Shown here: in pieces, positions 9,998-18,825 of the stretch
How the letters are laid out: every line of letters starts with the position of its first letter
Position numbering within the stretch: the stretch's first letter is position 1
DNA from: a virus
DNA length: 56,778 nucleotides
Virus record (IMG/VR): IMGVR_UViG_3300025892_000024
Span: 1-56,778 of that record
Reading direction: 5' to 3' (one strand)
The notes under the pieces: model-generated
Told to the model about the DNA's origin: nothing
What the model saw: only the letters and a program-made list of their open reading frames with translations
Database searches by the model: none
Position numbers and translations under genes: made by a program

Positions 9998-10768
9998 TTG
10001 ACAACGCCTCCGCTTTTTGATTTAAGCAAGGCAACGGGCGTGTTCAACTCTATTCAGCCGAAAGCAGGTCGAGCAAGCAGTCCTAACGAAATAGCAAATC
10101 AAATCGGGCGAAAAACAGATCTTCTTATTCCAGATGCATTGGCGACTCCAAGCGAGTTTTCAGGGAAAATTAAAGACCTTATGGATTTTAGAGAATTAGA
10201 TGAATACAAGACCGTAGGAAGCGACAATATCAAGCAAACAGTTACACTCTTCCCTACTAGTAATCCAAATGCTAGGCAAGCACCGATTAACCCACAAGCC
10301 ATTGGAATGAACTTAGCAACTGGCGATCTACCTCTGACTGCAGGTAATATCGTCATCAATGAAGATGAGGAAATGCCCATCCCTGCGCCATTTTCGTTAT
10401 ATTATCCAACAGTGGCTTGGCCGTTTATGACTGATGAGGGAAAAAGATACACTGTTGTTGACCTTGGAAATGAACCAATATCTTTCCCAGGACAAGATTT
10501 CATAGGCTGGTTGATGGGAAGAAAATTAGACAGGGTTGCTGCACTACCAGGGTTTCGAGGTTGGGGTGATCCACTTTTGGGAGTGGGCGCAGTAGCGCCA
10601 GTTGCTATTGCAGCAATCCCCGTATTCATACTTGCCCCTTATTGGGGGCCTTCCCTAATTCGCACCGGCGTTAAGCTTGGTACAACAATTATGGCTAGTA
10701 GCTTGGAATTTGTAGCGGCTGTCGGAAGTGCAGCGAAAGACTTGACGAAAACTATCGTAAAGAGCTAG
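9998..10768 (+). CDS. C-terminally membrane-anchored protein (256 aa), TTG start
   Basis: The start is TTG at 9998 with GGTGAT at 9987-9992; the nearby ATG at 9991 is in another frame that stops quickly. The N-terminal 190 residues are soluble. Hydrophobic segments lie at about 193-213 and 228-244. The layout resembles the gene at 8104. This is the last gene before the first clear intergenic gap in the forward block, so it may end a transcription unit. Confidence 0.75.
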   Translation: MTTPPLFDLSKATGVFNSIQPKAGRASSPNEIANQIGRKTDLLIPDALATPSEFSGKIKDLMDFRELDEYKTVGSDNIKQTVTLFPTSNPNARQAPINPQAIGMNLATGDLPLTAGNIVINEDEEMPIPAPFSLYYPTVAWPFMTDEGKRYTVVDLGNEPISFPGQDFIGWLMGRKLDRVAALPGFRGWGDPLLGVGAVAPVAIAAIPVFILAPYWGPSLIRTGVKLGTTIMASSLEFVAAVGSAAKDLTKTIVKS

Positions 10769-10856
10769 ACTTCACCCAATAGATTCACTTCATAAATGGT
10801 TCCAACGGAACGGTGGAACGGGTTTCAATTAAACCCTATGCCTCTATGGGGTAATC
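10769..10856 (+). promoter_or_regulatory. Intergenic gap with two inverted repeats (operon boundary)
   Basis: This 88-base gap is the longest in the first 35 kb. It holds GTTCC-AAC-GGAAC at 10799-10811 and GGGTTT-CAATT-AAACCC at 10820-10836. The following gene starts at ATG 10857 with no good Shine-Dalgarno, and an A/T-rich patch overlaps the second repeat about 25-30 bases upstream, where an archaeal TATA element would lie. I read it as a terminator-plus-promoter region; the exact roles of the two repeats are uncertain. Confidence 0.45.
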
Positions 10857-12248
10857 ATGGCGGACTCAAGTCAACACCAAGAGAAGAAAGGAGAACTCAG
10901 AAACTTGGCTAAAAAATACGGTGTCACAGAATACATGGGCACTGATAAATTGGCTGTCGTTGAAGCTATGACAGCGGTATGGGCGGAGGATTCAAAATCT
11001 TTATCGCCATTAGCGGCGAATTCCTCATGGCTGGACATTAGGGGTGAAATAGAAGATGTGATGGCGTCATTGTCATTAGAAAAAAACAGTAAAGAGCAAT
11101 TGTTTCTTTTGGGCTCATCTTCGACAGGCCAAGTAAATTTTGAGGAAATCAAAATAGCTTACATCGATGGATGGAATACATTGATGGAGCAATATGCAAA
11201 CACCATCAGTAGTTTAAGTCAACTTGAAATGCTGAATCTTGAGCGCGAAAGAGACCGTTTTTTGTCCCACCTACCACCGTTTGGCACCCAAGAAGAAAAA
11301 TCCACTCACTCACTAGAAGCGGGAATTCATCTAAAAAATGTTGAAGGCATACTAAAAGGCATGACTAGCGATACCAAAATTAACTTTGGACGAAAAGAAT
11401 TAGCAAAGCGTGAAACCACTAGATCGATGATTTTGAGCCAATCCAAAGCTGGGCAAAAATCGGGAACAATGCCGACGCACATACATAACCAAATAGAGAA
11501 TTTGATTGGGCGCAACAACTCCTTATTTGACGGACAAATTAATTCACTTGAACTATTCAAGAACTCTCCAAATGAAATCTTCAATGAAATGGACCGTGTT
11601 CTAAGAAAGGCATCAACTCTCCTATCTACTCAAGAAGATAAGTTTGCATTGGCTGGAATCTCAACTACATTTGACCCAACTTACAAGAATTTCTCAAAAA
11701 CACTTGGGCGAACTGGAAGAACTGGCGATGGAATACGTGTGGTTACTGTAGAAAACAGAATTATGCAGACTGTACCCAAGCACAGAGGGCAAGGAGTTCC
11801 TGTGCATGCGTACCCAGCATTTGTTTTTCCCGAAAATAACAATTTGGAGGAGCCCACAGTAATTCCTTCTGATAACAATAATATCGCTAAATTCATTAAC
11901 CCAGCAGATGTTTATCGCAACGATTCAATGAGTACAAAGTTTGAACAATTTAGAAGAAACAAAGCATTGTTTGGAAAAGCAAACCCAAGCCCAATGGTGA
12001 ATCACAAAACTGCAGGTACAAACTACAATATGTTGAAAGGTAGTAGTAGTAACTTAGGTGCCACAGGAGCATTAGGTCATCTTGCTTCTAGTAAGATTGT
12101 CCAAGTATCAATAGTAGCGGGACTCGCATATCTAGGGTCGCAAGCCGTGAAAGCGCATTACAAAAGCAAGTCGACTTCAAGTTATGCATCTATACAAGAA
12201 CCATTTGTCGGTACCGGTAATGGGAACCAAGAAGGATTTCTAGGTTGA
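10857..12248 (+). CDS. Unknown protein with N-terminal SAP-like segment and C-terminal membrane span (463 aa)
   Basis: Residues about 15-45 resemble a SAP-type helix-extended loop-helix (Leu-x-x-Leu-Ala-Lys-Lys-Tyr-Gly-Val ... Asp-Lys-Leu), a fold often used for nucleic-acid binding. The middle is helical and polar. The last 60 residues contain an LGATG-x-LG motif followed by a hydrophobic span at about 414-431 and a basic tail. The same motif-plus-span pattern appears in the reverse-strand gene at 53799. It overlaps the next gene by 4 bases if that gene uses its TTG start. Confidence 0.7.
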   Translation: MADSSQHQEKKGELRNLAKKYGVTEYMGTDKLAVVEAMTAVWAEDSKSLSPLAANSSWLDIRGEIEDVMASLSLEKNSKEQLFLLGSSSTGQVNFEEIKIAYIDGWNTLMEQYANTISSLSQLEMLNLERERDRFLSHLPPFGTQEEKSTHSLEAGIHLKNVEGILKGMTSDTKINFGRKELAKRETTRSMILSQSKAGQKSGTMPTHIHNQIENLIGRNNSLFDGQINSLELFKNSPNEIFNEMDRVLRKASTLLSTQEDKFALAGISTTFDPTYKNFSKTLGRTGRTGDGIRVVTVENRIMQTVPKHRGQGVPVHAYPAFVFPENNNLEEPTVIPSDNNNIAKFINPADVYRNDSMSTKFEQFRRNKALFGKANPSPMVNHKTAGTNYNMLKGSSSNLGATGALGHLASSKIVQVSIVAGLAYLGSQAVKAHYKSKSTSSYASIQEPFVGTGNGNQEGFLG

Positions 12249-14518
12249 AGGGGGCTCCGACGATGGAATTTGACAACCCAAGTAAATATCCAACCTTGAA
12301 TGAGGTTCTTGACATTCTGGCGAAACTATCTAAGAAAGAACTTGAGGAATTGTCAGACTATCGAAACGTGCCGATGTTGACTAGGGTTCAATTGATACAA
12401 TTCTTAAATGAGTGGGTGAATGACGATCTAGGTTTGAATGATTACTTATCCAACATTCCCCAAGGCTACCCAATTGATAGGGCGCTGATGATGGGAGACC
12501 TACTAGTGTTTATGATGCTGGGCGGAGATAAGAATGAATATGTCCGTAAGCAACCAACAATGCTTACTGGTGGCGTACCAATGCCTCAAGAAAACAGATG
12601 GAATTCATTTTTGAGTAAGATGCTGAAAAAAATGCCTGAAACAAAATCCTTGAAAGACATGGTAGGAGTTCACGCAATGATTCTCAATATGCTACCTCAA
12701 GTCAATTACAACAGGTACAACTTTACACAAATCTTTGCAGACGATCCATCATTAGTTGAACAGATTTTGGGTGAAAAAGTGTCCATGACTCCGGCAGACT
12801 TTGAAACCTTGACGAATCTCCGTTCAATAGTAAAAAGGGGTGCAATAGAGCAACTAAAACTTGCATTGACTACATCAACCACCGGATTACGCAAAATGGC
12901 GAAATCTAAAGACATTGGTTCAGTTCTCTTAGAGGCGTTCCAAATAGCCCAAAGAGCCGTTAGCTTTTTCGAAAGAGGGGATTTTGGAAAAGCGGTGGAG
13001 AATCTTCAAGAATTGCAAGAGGAATATGAGCTAGGTACTGGCGCGTTTGCAAACAATGTCAATAACATATTCATCGGAACTGCCTCAGCAATTGCTGGCG
13101 CAGGTGGCGTAAAAGGCACCCCTACTCCTATAATGATATCTTTAGACACGAGGTTCATCGCTGAAAGCATTCAAAGTATGTCTGATGCAGCAAGAGCTGT
13201 GCAAAGGACTGCAAGCCGTAACGGGTTTGGGTACACTCTTAGCAAAGAGAAAAATTTAACGGTCTTTAATTTGAAACCGAAATCAAAAAGCGGTTCAGGT
13301 ACAAGCGGCCTCAAAACATTTGTAACTTACAATTCCAACTCGAAAAAGGCCGATTCACTCTTTACAACAACAGATTGGCTTGCATTGTTTGGTGCGGCCT
13401 GGTACGGGGGCAATAATCAATTTGCAACAGGCGAGGTTTTGAGTAATAACAACATAAAAACAGGACTAACTACGGCATTCGCAAAAAATGATAAGCCAGT
13501 ATTAAAATTCTTAGTCCACGGGATAATGTCAAACGGCATTCAAAATCTGCTACCTATTGGTTTATTGACAGTTTCTATAACTAAACCAACTAAGGAATAT
13601 GGGGTAAAAGACGAACATTTTGCAATGCTGCAGGTTGATGTCGATTTGATTTACGAATCATACACTGATACCGACCAAGAAATAGAAAAAGACATAGCCG
13701 TAATTGATTCAGAAGATGAAGATGTAAGCGGAGAATTTGAATTGCAAGACATGGACTTATCTGCTCGCAGAAGGGCATCCAAAAAACCGTCTAAAAAAAA
13801 AGTCTCCCTAGGTCAAATGGTGGGTATTGATTTGTTGCCATCAAGTCATGTGAGGTTGTCAACGGCAGTAGACAAAGCAGACTGGTACAAAAACAAAGCA
13901 AAACAGGACGAGACAGGCCTGCTAAGAGAACTTTGGAATGACTATGCAAGAGGTTATCCAATAAAGAGGCAAAGAAAAGGGCGAAAGCCTGTATGGGTTT
14001 GGCGTGGAAAAGAATATTCAAGTGAGAAAGAAGCGATTGCAGACTTAAAGAAAAAAGGCACATGGGCGGATATGAAAAAAGGTAAAGCGAACATGCGTAT
14101 GATCTATGCCAAAAGAAAAGACAACAACGAACTGGTTCCATTTAGATTGGTAATCCCAAAAATCATACTTCGAAAACGTGGTGAAGATTTGTTACCTAAG
14201 AAAGGTAGCAGTAAAGAGTCTATTGAATTGTTACTGAAAGAAATTGAGAATGATTTCGGAAAAATTGTTTACAAAAGAAAGCAACCAGGTGGAGGGTATG
14301 CGGTTTATCCTTCACAGCGGAAAAAGGGAGACAAAAATATCGGTCCTAGAACCTCGGTGGACCACGGGATGCACCACCTTTACGAAACTAAAGGATTTGA
14401 AGCTGGCAGTGAATATTCAACCAACGCCCACCCTTCAAGAGTAAAAAACGATGGACAAATCATTTACCAAGCAATCACTCCAACTGGAACATCTGTTGAA
14501 ATGGAGGTATCGTCTTGA
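12245..14518 (+). CDS. Large unknown protein with basic modular C-terminus (757 aa)
   Basis: Two starts are possible: TTG 12245, which overlaps the previous TGA, or ATG 12263, which has a GAAGGGGG run upstream. The N-terminus carries a Phe-Asp-Asn-Pro-Ser motif and a SAP-like helix pair (about residues 15-55). Residues about 470-510 are acidic. The C-terminal 250 residues are very basic, with Trp-Arg-Gly-Lys and Tyr-Pro-Ser-Gln-Arg-Lys stretches, and end in a His-containing segment (His-Gly-Met-His-His). No family is recognised. The basic tail suggests contact with nucleic acid. Confidence 0.75.
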   Translation: MKGAPTMEFDNPSKYPTLNEVLDILAKLSKKELEELSDYRNVPMLTRVQLIQFLNEWVNDDLGLNDYLSNIPQGYPIDRALMMGDLLVFMMLGGDKNEYVRKQPTMLTGGVPMPQENRWNSFLSKMLKKMPETKSLKDMVGVHAMILNMLPQVNYNRYNFTQIFADDPSLVEQILGEKVSMTPADFETLTNLRSIVKRGAIEQLKLALTTSTTGLRKMAKSKDIGSVLLEAFQIAQRAVSFFERGDFGKAVENLQELQEEYELGTGAFANNVNNIFIGTASAIAGAGGVKGTPTPIMISLDTRFIAESIQSMSDAARAVQRTASRNGFGYTLSKEKNLTVFNLKPKSKSGSGTSGLKTFVTYNSNSKKADSLFTTTDWLALFGAAWYGGNNQFATGEVLSNNNIKTGLTTAFAKNDKPVLKFLVHGIMSNGIQNLLPIGLLTVSITKPTKEYGVKDEHFAMLQVDVDLIYESYTDTDQEIEKDIAVIDSEDEDVSGEFELQDMDLSARRRASKKPSKKKVSLGQMVGIDLLPSSHVRLSTAVDKADWYKNKAKQDETGLLRELWNDYARGYPIKRQRKGRKPVWVWRGKEYSSEKEAIADLKKKGTWADMKKGKANMRMIYAKRKDNNELVPFRLVIPKIILRKRGEDLLPKKGSSKESIELLLKEIENDFGKIVYKRKQPGGGYAVYPSQRKKGDKNIGPRTSVDHGMHHLYETKGFEAGSEYSTNAHPSRVKNDGQIIYQAITPTGTSVEMEVSS

Positions 14519-17500
14519 AAACTATAAAAATAGAATACATAAATGGTGAAAACCGCCGAGATACAATGAGGAGGATTCAAAGAATTTTGACAGAGGAGGG
14601 TAAAGCACTAGGGCTGAATTCAGCTTCTTATTCAAAAGACATTAGCGTTCTTGTTAATGAATTGATTCAAAGCAGACAAGACCAACACATTACAATCAGA
14701 GAAGGGAGGAATGCTGGAAGATTTACTAGGAGGTCTCCAGCGCCAACTATTCCCTTGGCCGTCAAAAGTCCAGTGAAAGAACTAGATAAGTACATTCAGG
14801 ATTCTATTCCCGATGCTATGTATGGGAAAATGCTTAATTTGACTCCAAGGGAGGTAGCTTTGCAAGAATCATTGAAAACACAAGTAGGTTTGAGTTCAAA
14901 AATACGTGTGCCTCACATGGAACCAGAATCTAGGCTATTGGCAGCAAATATAGTCGGTTCATTGCCAACTGGGGGTCAAGGCATAGAAGAGGCAGCCAAG
15001 AAAAAACTATCTGCAACCGTGAAACAAGCACTTGGGGATTTAGGAATTGATGCGGAAGGTGAAAACAAAAAGCGTCTATTGGAAAGGTTGCAAGCAAAAC
15101 CCTTCTTCAATGACCCGACTTTGATTGCTAACTTTTCTAACATGATTAGGGCGTACCATGATGTAAGAGAAAACAACCTACATTACATGCAATCAATCAT
15201 GACAGGAATGTCCGCTGTAAAAGATGCCGAATTATTCACCAATTCTATGTTGCCGACACCAGACAATATTCTTAATGGGGCGACAGCATACTTGATTTAC
15301 GATACCAAAGAAGCCTTGAATGTTCAAGATATTAGTTCATATATAGATGAATTTGTGAGAAATCTCCTAAACTATAAAGAAGACAGAAAGGTGCTAAAAG
15401 CAACAGAAAAACAACAACAAATCGGCAGATTCCTGGCAACATTTGATTTCAATAGGCGGGAAGCCGCTAAAGCATTGGAAAATGCTGCGCTAAAGGCTAT
15501 CAAGACGGGCGGAGATTTCATAGACTCATATAATGAAGCAATTAAGACACCTGCTAGTGGTGCTAATTTTGATGGCAAAGAACTAGAACAAATTTTTACC
15601 CGAATGACAACAACGATGAAATACACAGAAAGAATTGACCCCGATAGAAATATATTCGAAATAGATGATGGAGTGTTGACACCCATTCCTGGTACTGAGG
15701 GAAAAAGGAATAATCAGGACATATTGGTTGAATACTTGGTTAAAAACGGCCTAGCGTATCCAATTATCCCGACAGCCAAAAGAGTAGACAAGAGCCTTTT
15801 CCTACTGATTCCTATTCAACTGCCAGCTTTTGAAATCAAGCCGATTGGTTGGGATCGAAGATGGATGATAGCAACTATGAAAATAGTCGATGAATATTGG
15901 GATATGATATATGGGAAAAATAGGCAAGTAATCCTATCAGATTTATTGTATCTTATATCTGCACGTGCAAAAGAACTTTTCAATTACGACATTGATGTAG
16001 TTCAAATGACTATTCTTGCACTACTATTGACCGACCAGCGAACAGCCAGTAGAAGAGCCCGTTCAATCTTGCCTTACACAGAGGGGGGAAAAACACCTTT
16101 GAGGAGTTTAAAGACATTGATTCGAGATAGTACAACAGAAGAAATGAAAAGGAGTGTTGGTGAAAAACCCCAAATAGCAAACCTTATGCTTGAACTAAAA
16201 AAGACAAAACTAGAACAAAGCCAAGCAGAAGAAGAAATCAAAAAGAATGGGGGTGAATTCCTGAATGCTACAAATATATTAGTAAGTATATTATCTCGCA
16301 TGTTGGACGATGTTGCTCAAAGTAATTTTGGCAATGAAGAAGAAAAGGAAATCAATGGTGCCACTAAAAAGATGGAAGACCACGCATCGGATTTCAAAGG
16401 GCAGATTGAACAACTAAGTAAAACCCTAGTCGAGAACGTGGCTGATGATTCATTCCGATTTGGAGAACCAGGCAAAACGAACGATGTTGAAAAATATTAT
16501 TTACAAATTTTGGAAGCAGTCGAAAATTACAAAGATTTGACGGGGGTACAGCCCGTCAAAGATGAGGTTTATGATGCTTTGATGATAGATGATAACTTAT
16601 TTGGCCTTGATTTTGATACAGTGAAGGAAATTGCTTCGTACAAGGAAGTCGACCTTCAAGATAAAGATAAAAAAGATAAAGAGAAAGACGATTTGTTAAA
16701 AGACCTTCAAATAAAAAGACTTGGGGGTATGCGAAGATTACTTAGAAATCCCCCATCTGGTAAAGTAGGTCATATTACTGCAGAAGTAGTATTGGGTGTT
16801 AATATCCTAAAAGATATCATGGCTGTTGGCCGAGACTTGATTGGTGGCCGATCTAAAACGATAGAGAAAAAGGTTGCACAGTGTCAAAAACTGCTGATGG
16901 AAGAACTTAGAAAGAAAGCAGAAGCATTGGGCGGCAACACTCTAAAGAATATTAGAATAGAACCTTTCACATACGGCCAAGGCAACTCAATAATTGTTTT
17001 ACTTGGTAACGCAGAAGTTTGGAATGAATCTGGAGGAAAAAAGAAAAACCCTCCAAAAAGCAACCCAATGGAAGAAGGCAGAACTGACTCCTATGATTCT
17101 TACACCTTAGCGAAAAGTGCCGCTGTCGCATTAGCTAACAAAGAGGGCGAAACAGTTTACCTGTGGCGTGAGGGCGAGAAAGTATTAGTTAGCATTTTCT
17201 TCCCAGGGCACATCGTTCCAAACAATGTCAGCGAAATTAATCCGAACCCAGCAGGGGTGATTAAGAATAATCCTTCAAAAGAGCGTAAATACAAAGGCGT
17301 GATAATCAAGAAAGTCGAGAACGGGTGGAATGTAGAAGCCTATGACAAAACACTGCCAACATTAGATAAAGCAAGAAAATTTATTTCATCTAAGGTAAAA
17401 GGTAGCGCAAAACCTAACCAAAGGTGTATCCGTATAATTTCTGGTATCCAATGCAAAGGAACAGTTGTTAAAATGAACAAAGGCCCACACTACCGATGTA

Positions 17501-17532
17501 AAGGCTGTGGGGCTAAATACAAGGCGGTGTAA
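14515..17532 (+). CDS. Large modular protein with NPP linkers and C-terminal zinc ribbon (1005 aa)
   Basis: TTG start inside the previous stop, with a strong GGAGGT at 14503-14508 that settles the start. Residues 1-740 are mostly helical and of unknown function. From Asn745-Pro-Pro onward the protein is a chain of short modules: an alpha/beta module (about 748-840), an Asn845-Pro-Pro linker, two small beta modules (about 855-895 and 925-965), and a zinc ribbon at the C-terminus with two Cys pairs (Cys-x5-Cys and Cys-x-x-Cys). The NPP linkers match those in the giant proteins at 22317 and 30683. Role unknown; it may be tagged virion cargo. Confidence 0.8.
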   Translation: MKTIKIEYINGENRRDTMRRIQRILTEEGKALGLNSASYSKDISVLVNELIQSRQDQHITIREGRNAGRFTRRSPAPTIPLAVKSPVKELDKYIQDSIPDAMYGKMLNLTPREVALQESLKTQVGLSSKIRVPHMEPESRLLAANIVGSLPTGGQGIEEAAKKKLSATVKQALGDLGIDAEGENKKRLLERLQAKPFFNDPTLIANFSNMIRAYHDVRENNLHYMQSIMTGMSAVKDAELFTNSMLPTPDNILNGATAYLIYDTKEALNVQDISSYIDEFVRNLLNYKEDRKVLKATEKQQQIGRFLATFDFNRREAAKALENAALKAIKTGGDFIDSYNEAIKTPASGANFDGKELEQIFTRMTTTMKYTERIDPDRNIFEIDDGVLTPIPGTEGKRNNQDILVEYLVKNGLAYPIIPTAKRVDKSLFLLIPIQLPAFEIKPIGWDRRWMIATMKIVDEYWDMIYGKNRQVILSDLLYLISARAKELFNYDIDVVQMTILALLLTDQRTASRRARSILPYTEGGKTPLRSLKTLIRDSTTEEMKRSVGEKPQIANLMLELKKTKLEQSQAEEEIKKNGGEFLNATNILVSILSRMLDDVAQSNFGNEEEKEINGATKKMEDHASDFKGQIEQLSKTLVENVADDSFRFGEPGKTNDVEKYYLQILEAVENYKDLTGVQPVKDEVYDALMIDDNLFGLDFDTVKEIASYKEVDLQDKDKKDKEKDDLLKDLQIKRLGGMRRLLRNPPSGKVGHITAEVVLGVNILKDIMAVGRDLIGGRSKTIEKKVAQCQKLLMEELRKKAEALGGNTLKNIRIEPFTYGQGNSIIVLLGNAEVWNESGGKKKNPPKSNPMEEGRTDSYDSYTLAKSAAVALANKEGETVYLWREGEKVLVSIFFPGHIVPNNVSEINPNPAGVIKNNPSKERKYKGVIIKKVENGWNVEAYDKTLPTLDKARKFISSKVKGSAKPNQRCIRIISGIQCKGTVVKMNKGPHYRCKGCGAKYKAV

Positions 17533-17535
17533 GCA

Positions 17536-18192
17536 ATGCCAAAGAAGCGTTCAACCTGGCAATTAACAATCCATGAAGATGAAGATGATATTGTTGAAGT
17601 ACATTTGACAGGGCCTTCAAACAAAGTAAACGACTTGAATATGTTTGAAGTTTTGTGCAGGGGATTGAGAGCTTGGGATAGCGATGTGAAGAACTTTCAA
17701 GATGGCAAAGCGCCAAAGACGATTACTAGAAAGTGGATGATGCCTTTGACAAAAATCAAAGCAAAGTTGAACCCAATCAAAGGAAAGAAATCAAAGTCTA
17801 AGAAAATCACAACACAAGAAGAAAAAGACTTCGACCACGCCATAAAATTGTACAAAGAATTCAACGGTGTAGATCCAAAGGAAATGATTACACAAGAGGT
17901 TTGGCTTCCAGATGATTCAGGAGGGCCACATTCCATGTTAGTAGCCATTGGAGAGGGAACTTGCCCGTTCATTGGCTACACGTCCGGTAAAACAAATAAA
18001 AAGGGCGAAATGGACACATACATTCACCACTTTGGCGAGGACGATGACGGAAACATCACAAAAGAACGCCCAAGATTATACGTGACAGTACCGCCCCCAG
18101 GGTATAAGCCAGTTCTCATGTTGATTGGCGGGGATTGGGATATTGAAGATCGAACTGCGGATAGCATGACGCTAAAGTGGTTAGTACATTGA
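17536..18192 (+). CDS. Unknown soluble protein (218 aa)
   Basis: The N-terminus is acidic (Glu-Asp-Glu-Asp-Asp near residue 11) and a Lys-rich, helical middle (about 70-105) is followed by a beta-rich C-terminus. No membrane segment, no Cys clusters and no catalytic motif are seen. It starts 3 bases after the zinc-ribbon protein stop and is followed by a GAGGTGAT site for the next gene. Function unknown. Confidence 0.7.
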   Translation: MPKKRSTWQLTIHEDEDDIVEVHLTGPSNKVNDLNMFEVLCRGLRAWDSDVKNFQDGKAPKTITRKWMMPLTKIKAKLNPIKGKKSKSKKITTQEEKDFDHAIKLYKEFNGVDPKEMITQEVWLPDDSGGPHSMLVAIGEGTCPFIGYTSGKTNKKGEMDTYIHHFGEDDDGNITKERPRLYVTVPPPGYKPVLMLIGGDWDIEDRTADSMTLKWLVH

Positions 18193-18201
18193 GGTGATAA
18201 A

Positions 18202-18585
18202 ATGGGTTCAAGAATAACAATATATCATGTGAAGAAAAACGACTACAAAAGAAATATCAGTTCGATGGGCGAGGAAAAGTTAGAGGAAGTTCTTGACAAC
18301 AGCAAGCTCGCTTTGAAACTTGACCGCAAGGATTTATCCGCAAAATTAGCAAAATATCTTGGATTGGACGCTGGTAATGGTATGAAGGTGTCAATTAGAA
18401 TGGGAGAAAATCTGAAAGAAGATATCCATACAAATTTCTCCGAGTTCGTAGCCGCAAGCAAGCCCGTTCAAAAAATGAAGATGGCAGATGTTCACACTTT
18501 AACGGGCATGGGGTTGATGATTGAAGCATTCAGTTTGAAACCGACCAGCAAACTGTATGGTGGCTATTTCGTTATTTATGCATGA
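18202..18585 (+). CDS. Unknown small soluble protein (127 aa)
   Basis: The start ATG at 18202 has a textbook GAGGTGAT Shine-Dalgarno at 18191-18198. The protein is basic, mixed alpha/beta, with a hydrophobic C-terminal strand. There are no Cys residues. No family is recognised; it lies in a run of short genes between two giant ones. Confidence 0.7.
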   Translation: MGSRITIYHVKKNDYKRNISSMGEEKLEEVLDNSKLALKLDRKDLSAKLAKYLGLDAGNGMKVSIRMGENLKEDIHTNFSEFVAASKPVQKMKMADVHTLTGMGLMIEAFSLKPTSKLYGGYFVIYA

Positions 18586-18594
18586 GGTGATAAA

Positions 18595-18795
18595 ATGGGA
18601 AGATTTGATATTATAAGTGAGTCAAAAGAATTATACTCGACAATGAAGGAAACTGCCGAAGAATCAGTATATGGCCCGATTGGTATATTTGCCAACCCGT
18701 TGCGTTTTCTATTCTACGCATCTGTGTTAGGAGCTTCGCAACTACTGGTTTTCCAAGTAGTGAACGGGGCAATCAATAGGACCATGGATAAGTAG
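18595..18795 (+). CDS. Single-span membrane protein (66 aa)
   Basis: GAGGTGAT at 18584-18591 precedes ATG 18595. The first 35 residues are polar, with one hydrophobic segment at about 38-58 and a short polar tail. One of the many very small membrane proteins of this element; no homology recognised. Confidence 0.65.
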   Translation: MGRFDIISESKELYSTMKETAEESVYGPIGIFANPLRFLFYASVLGASQLLVFQVVNGAINRTMDK

Positions 18796-18825
18796 GCGAA
18801 AAGATATTGTCCAAGGTGAATTATA

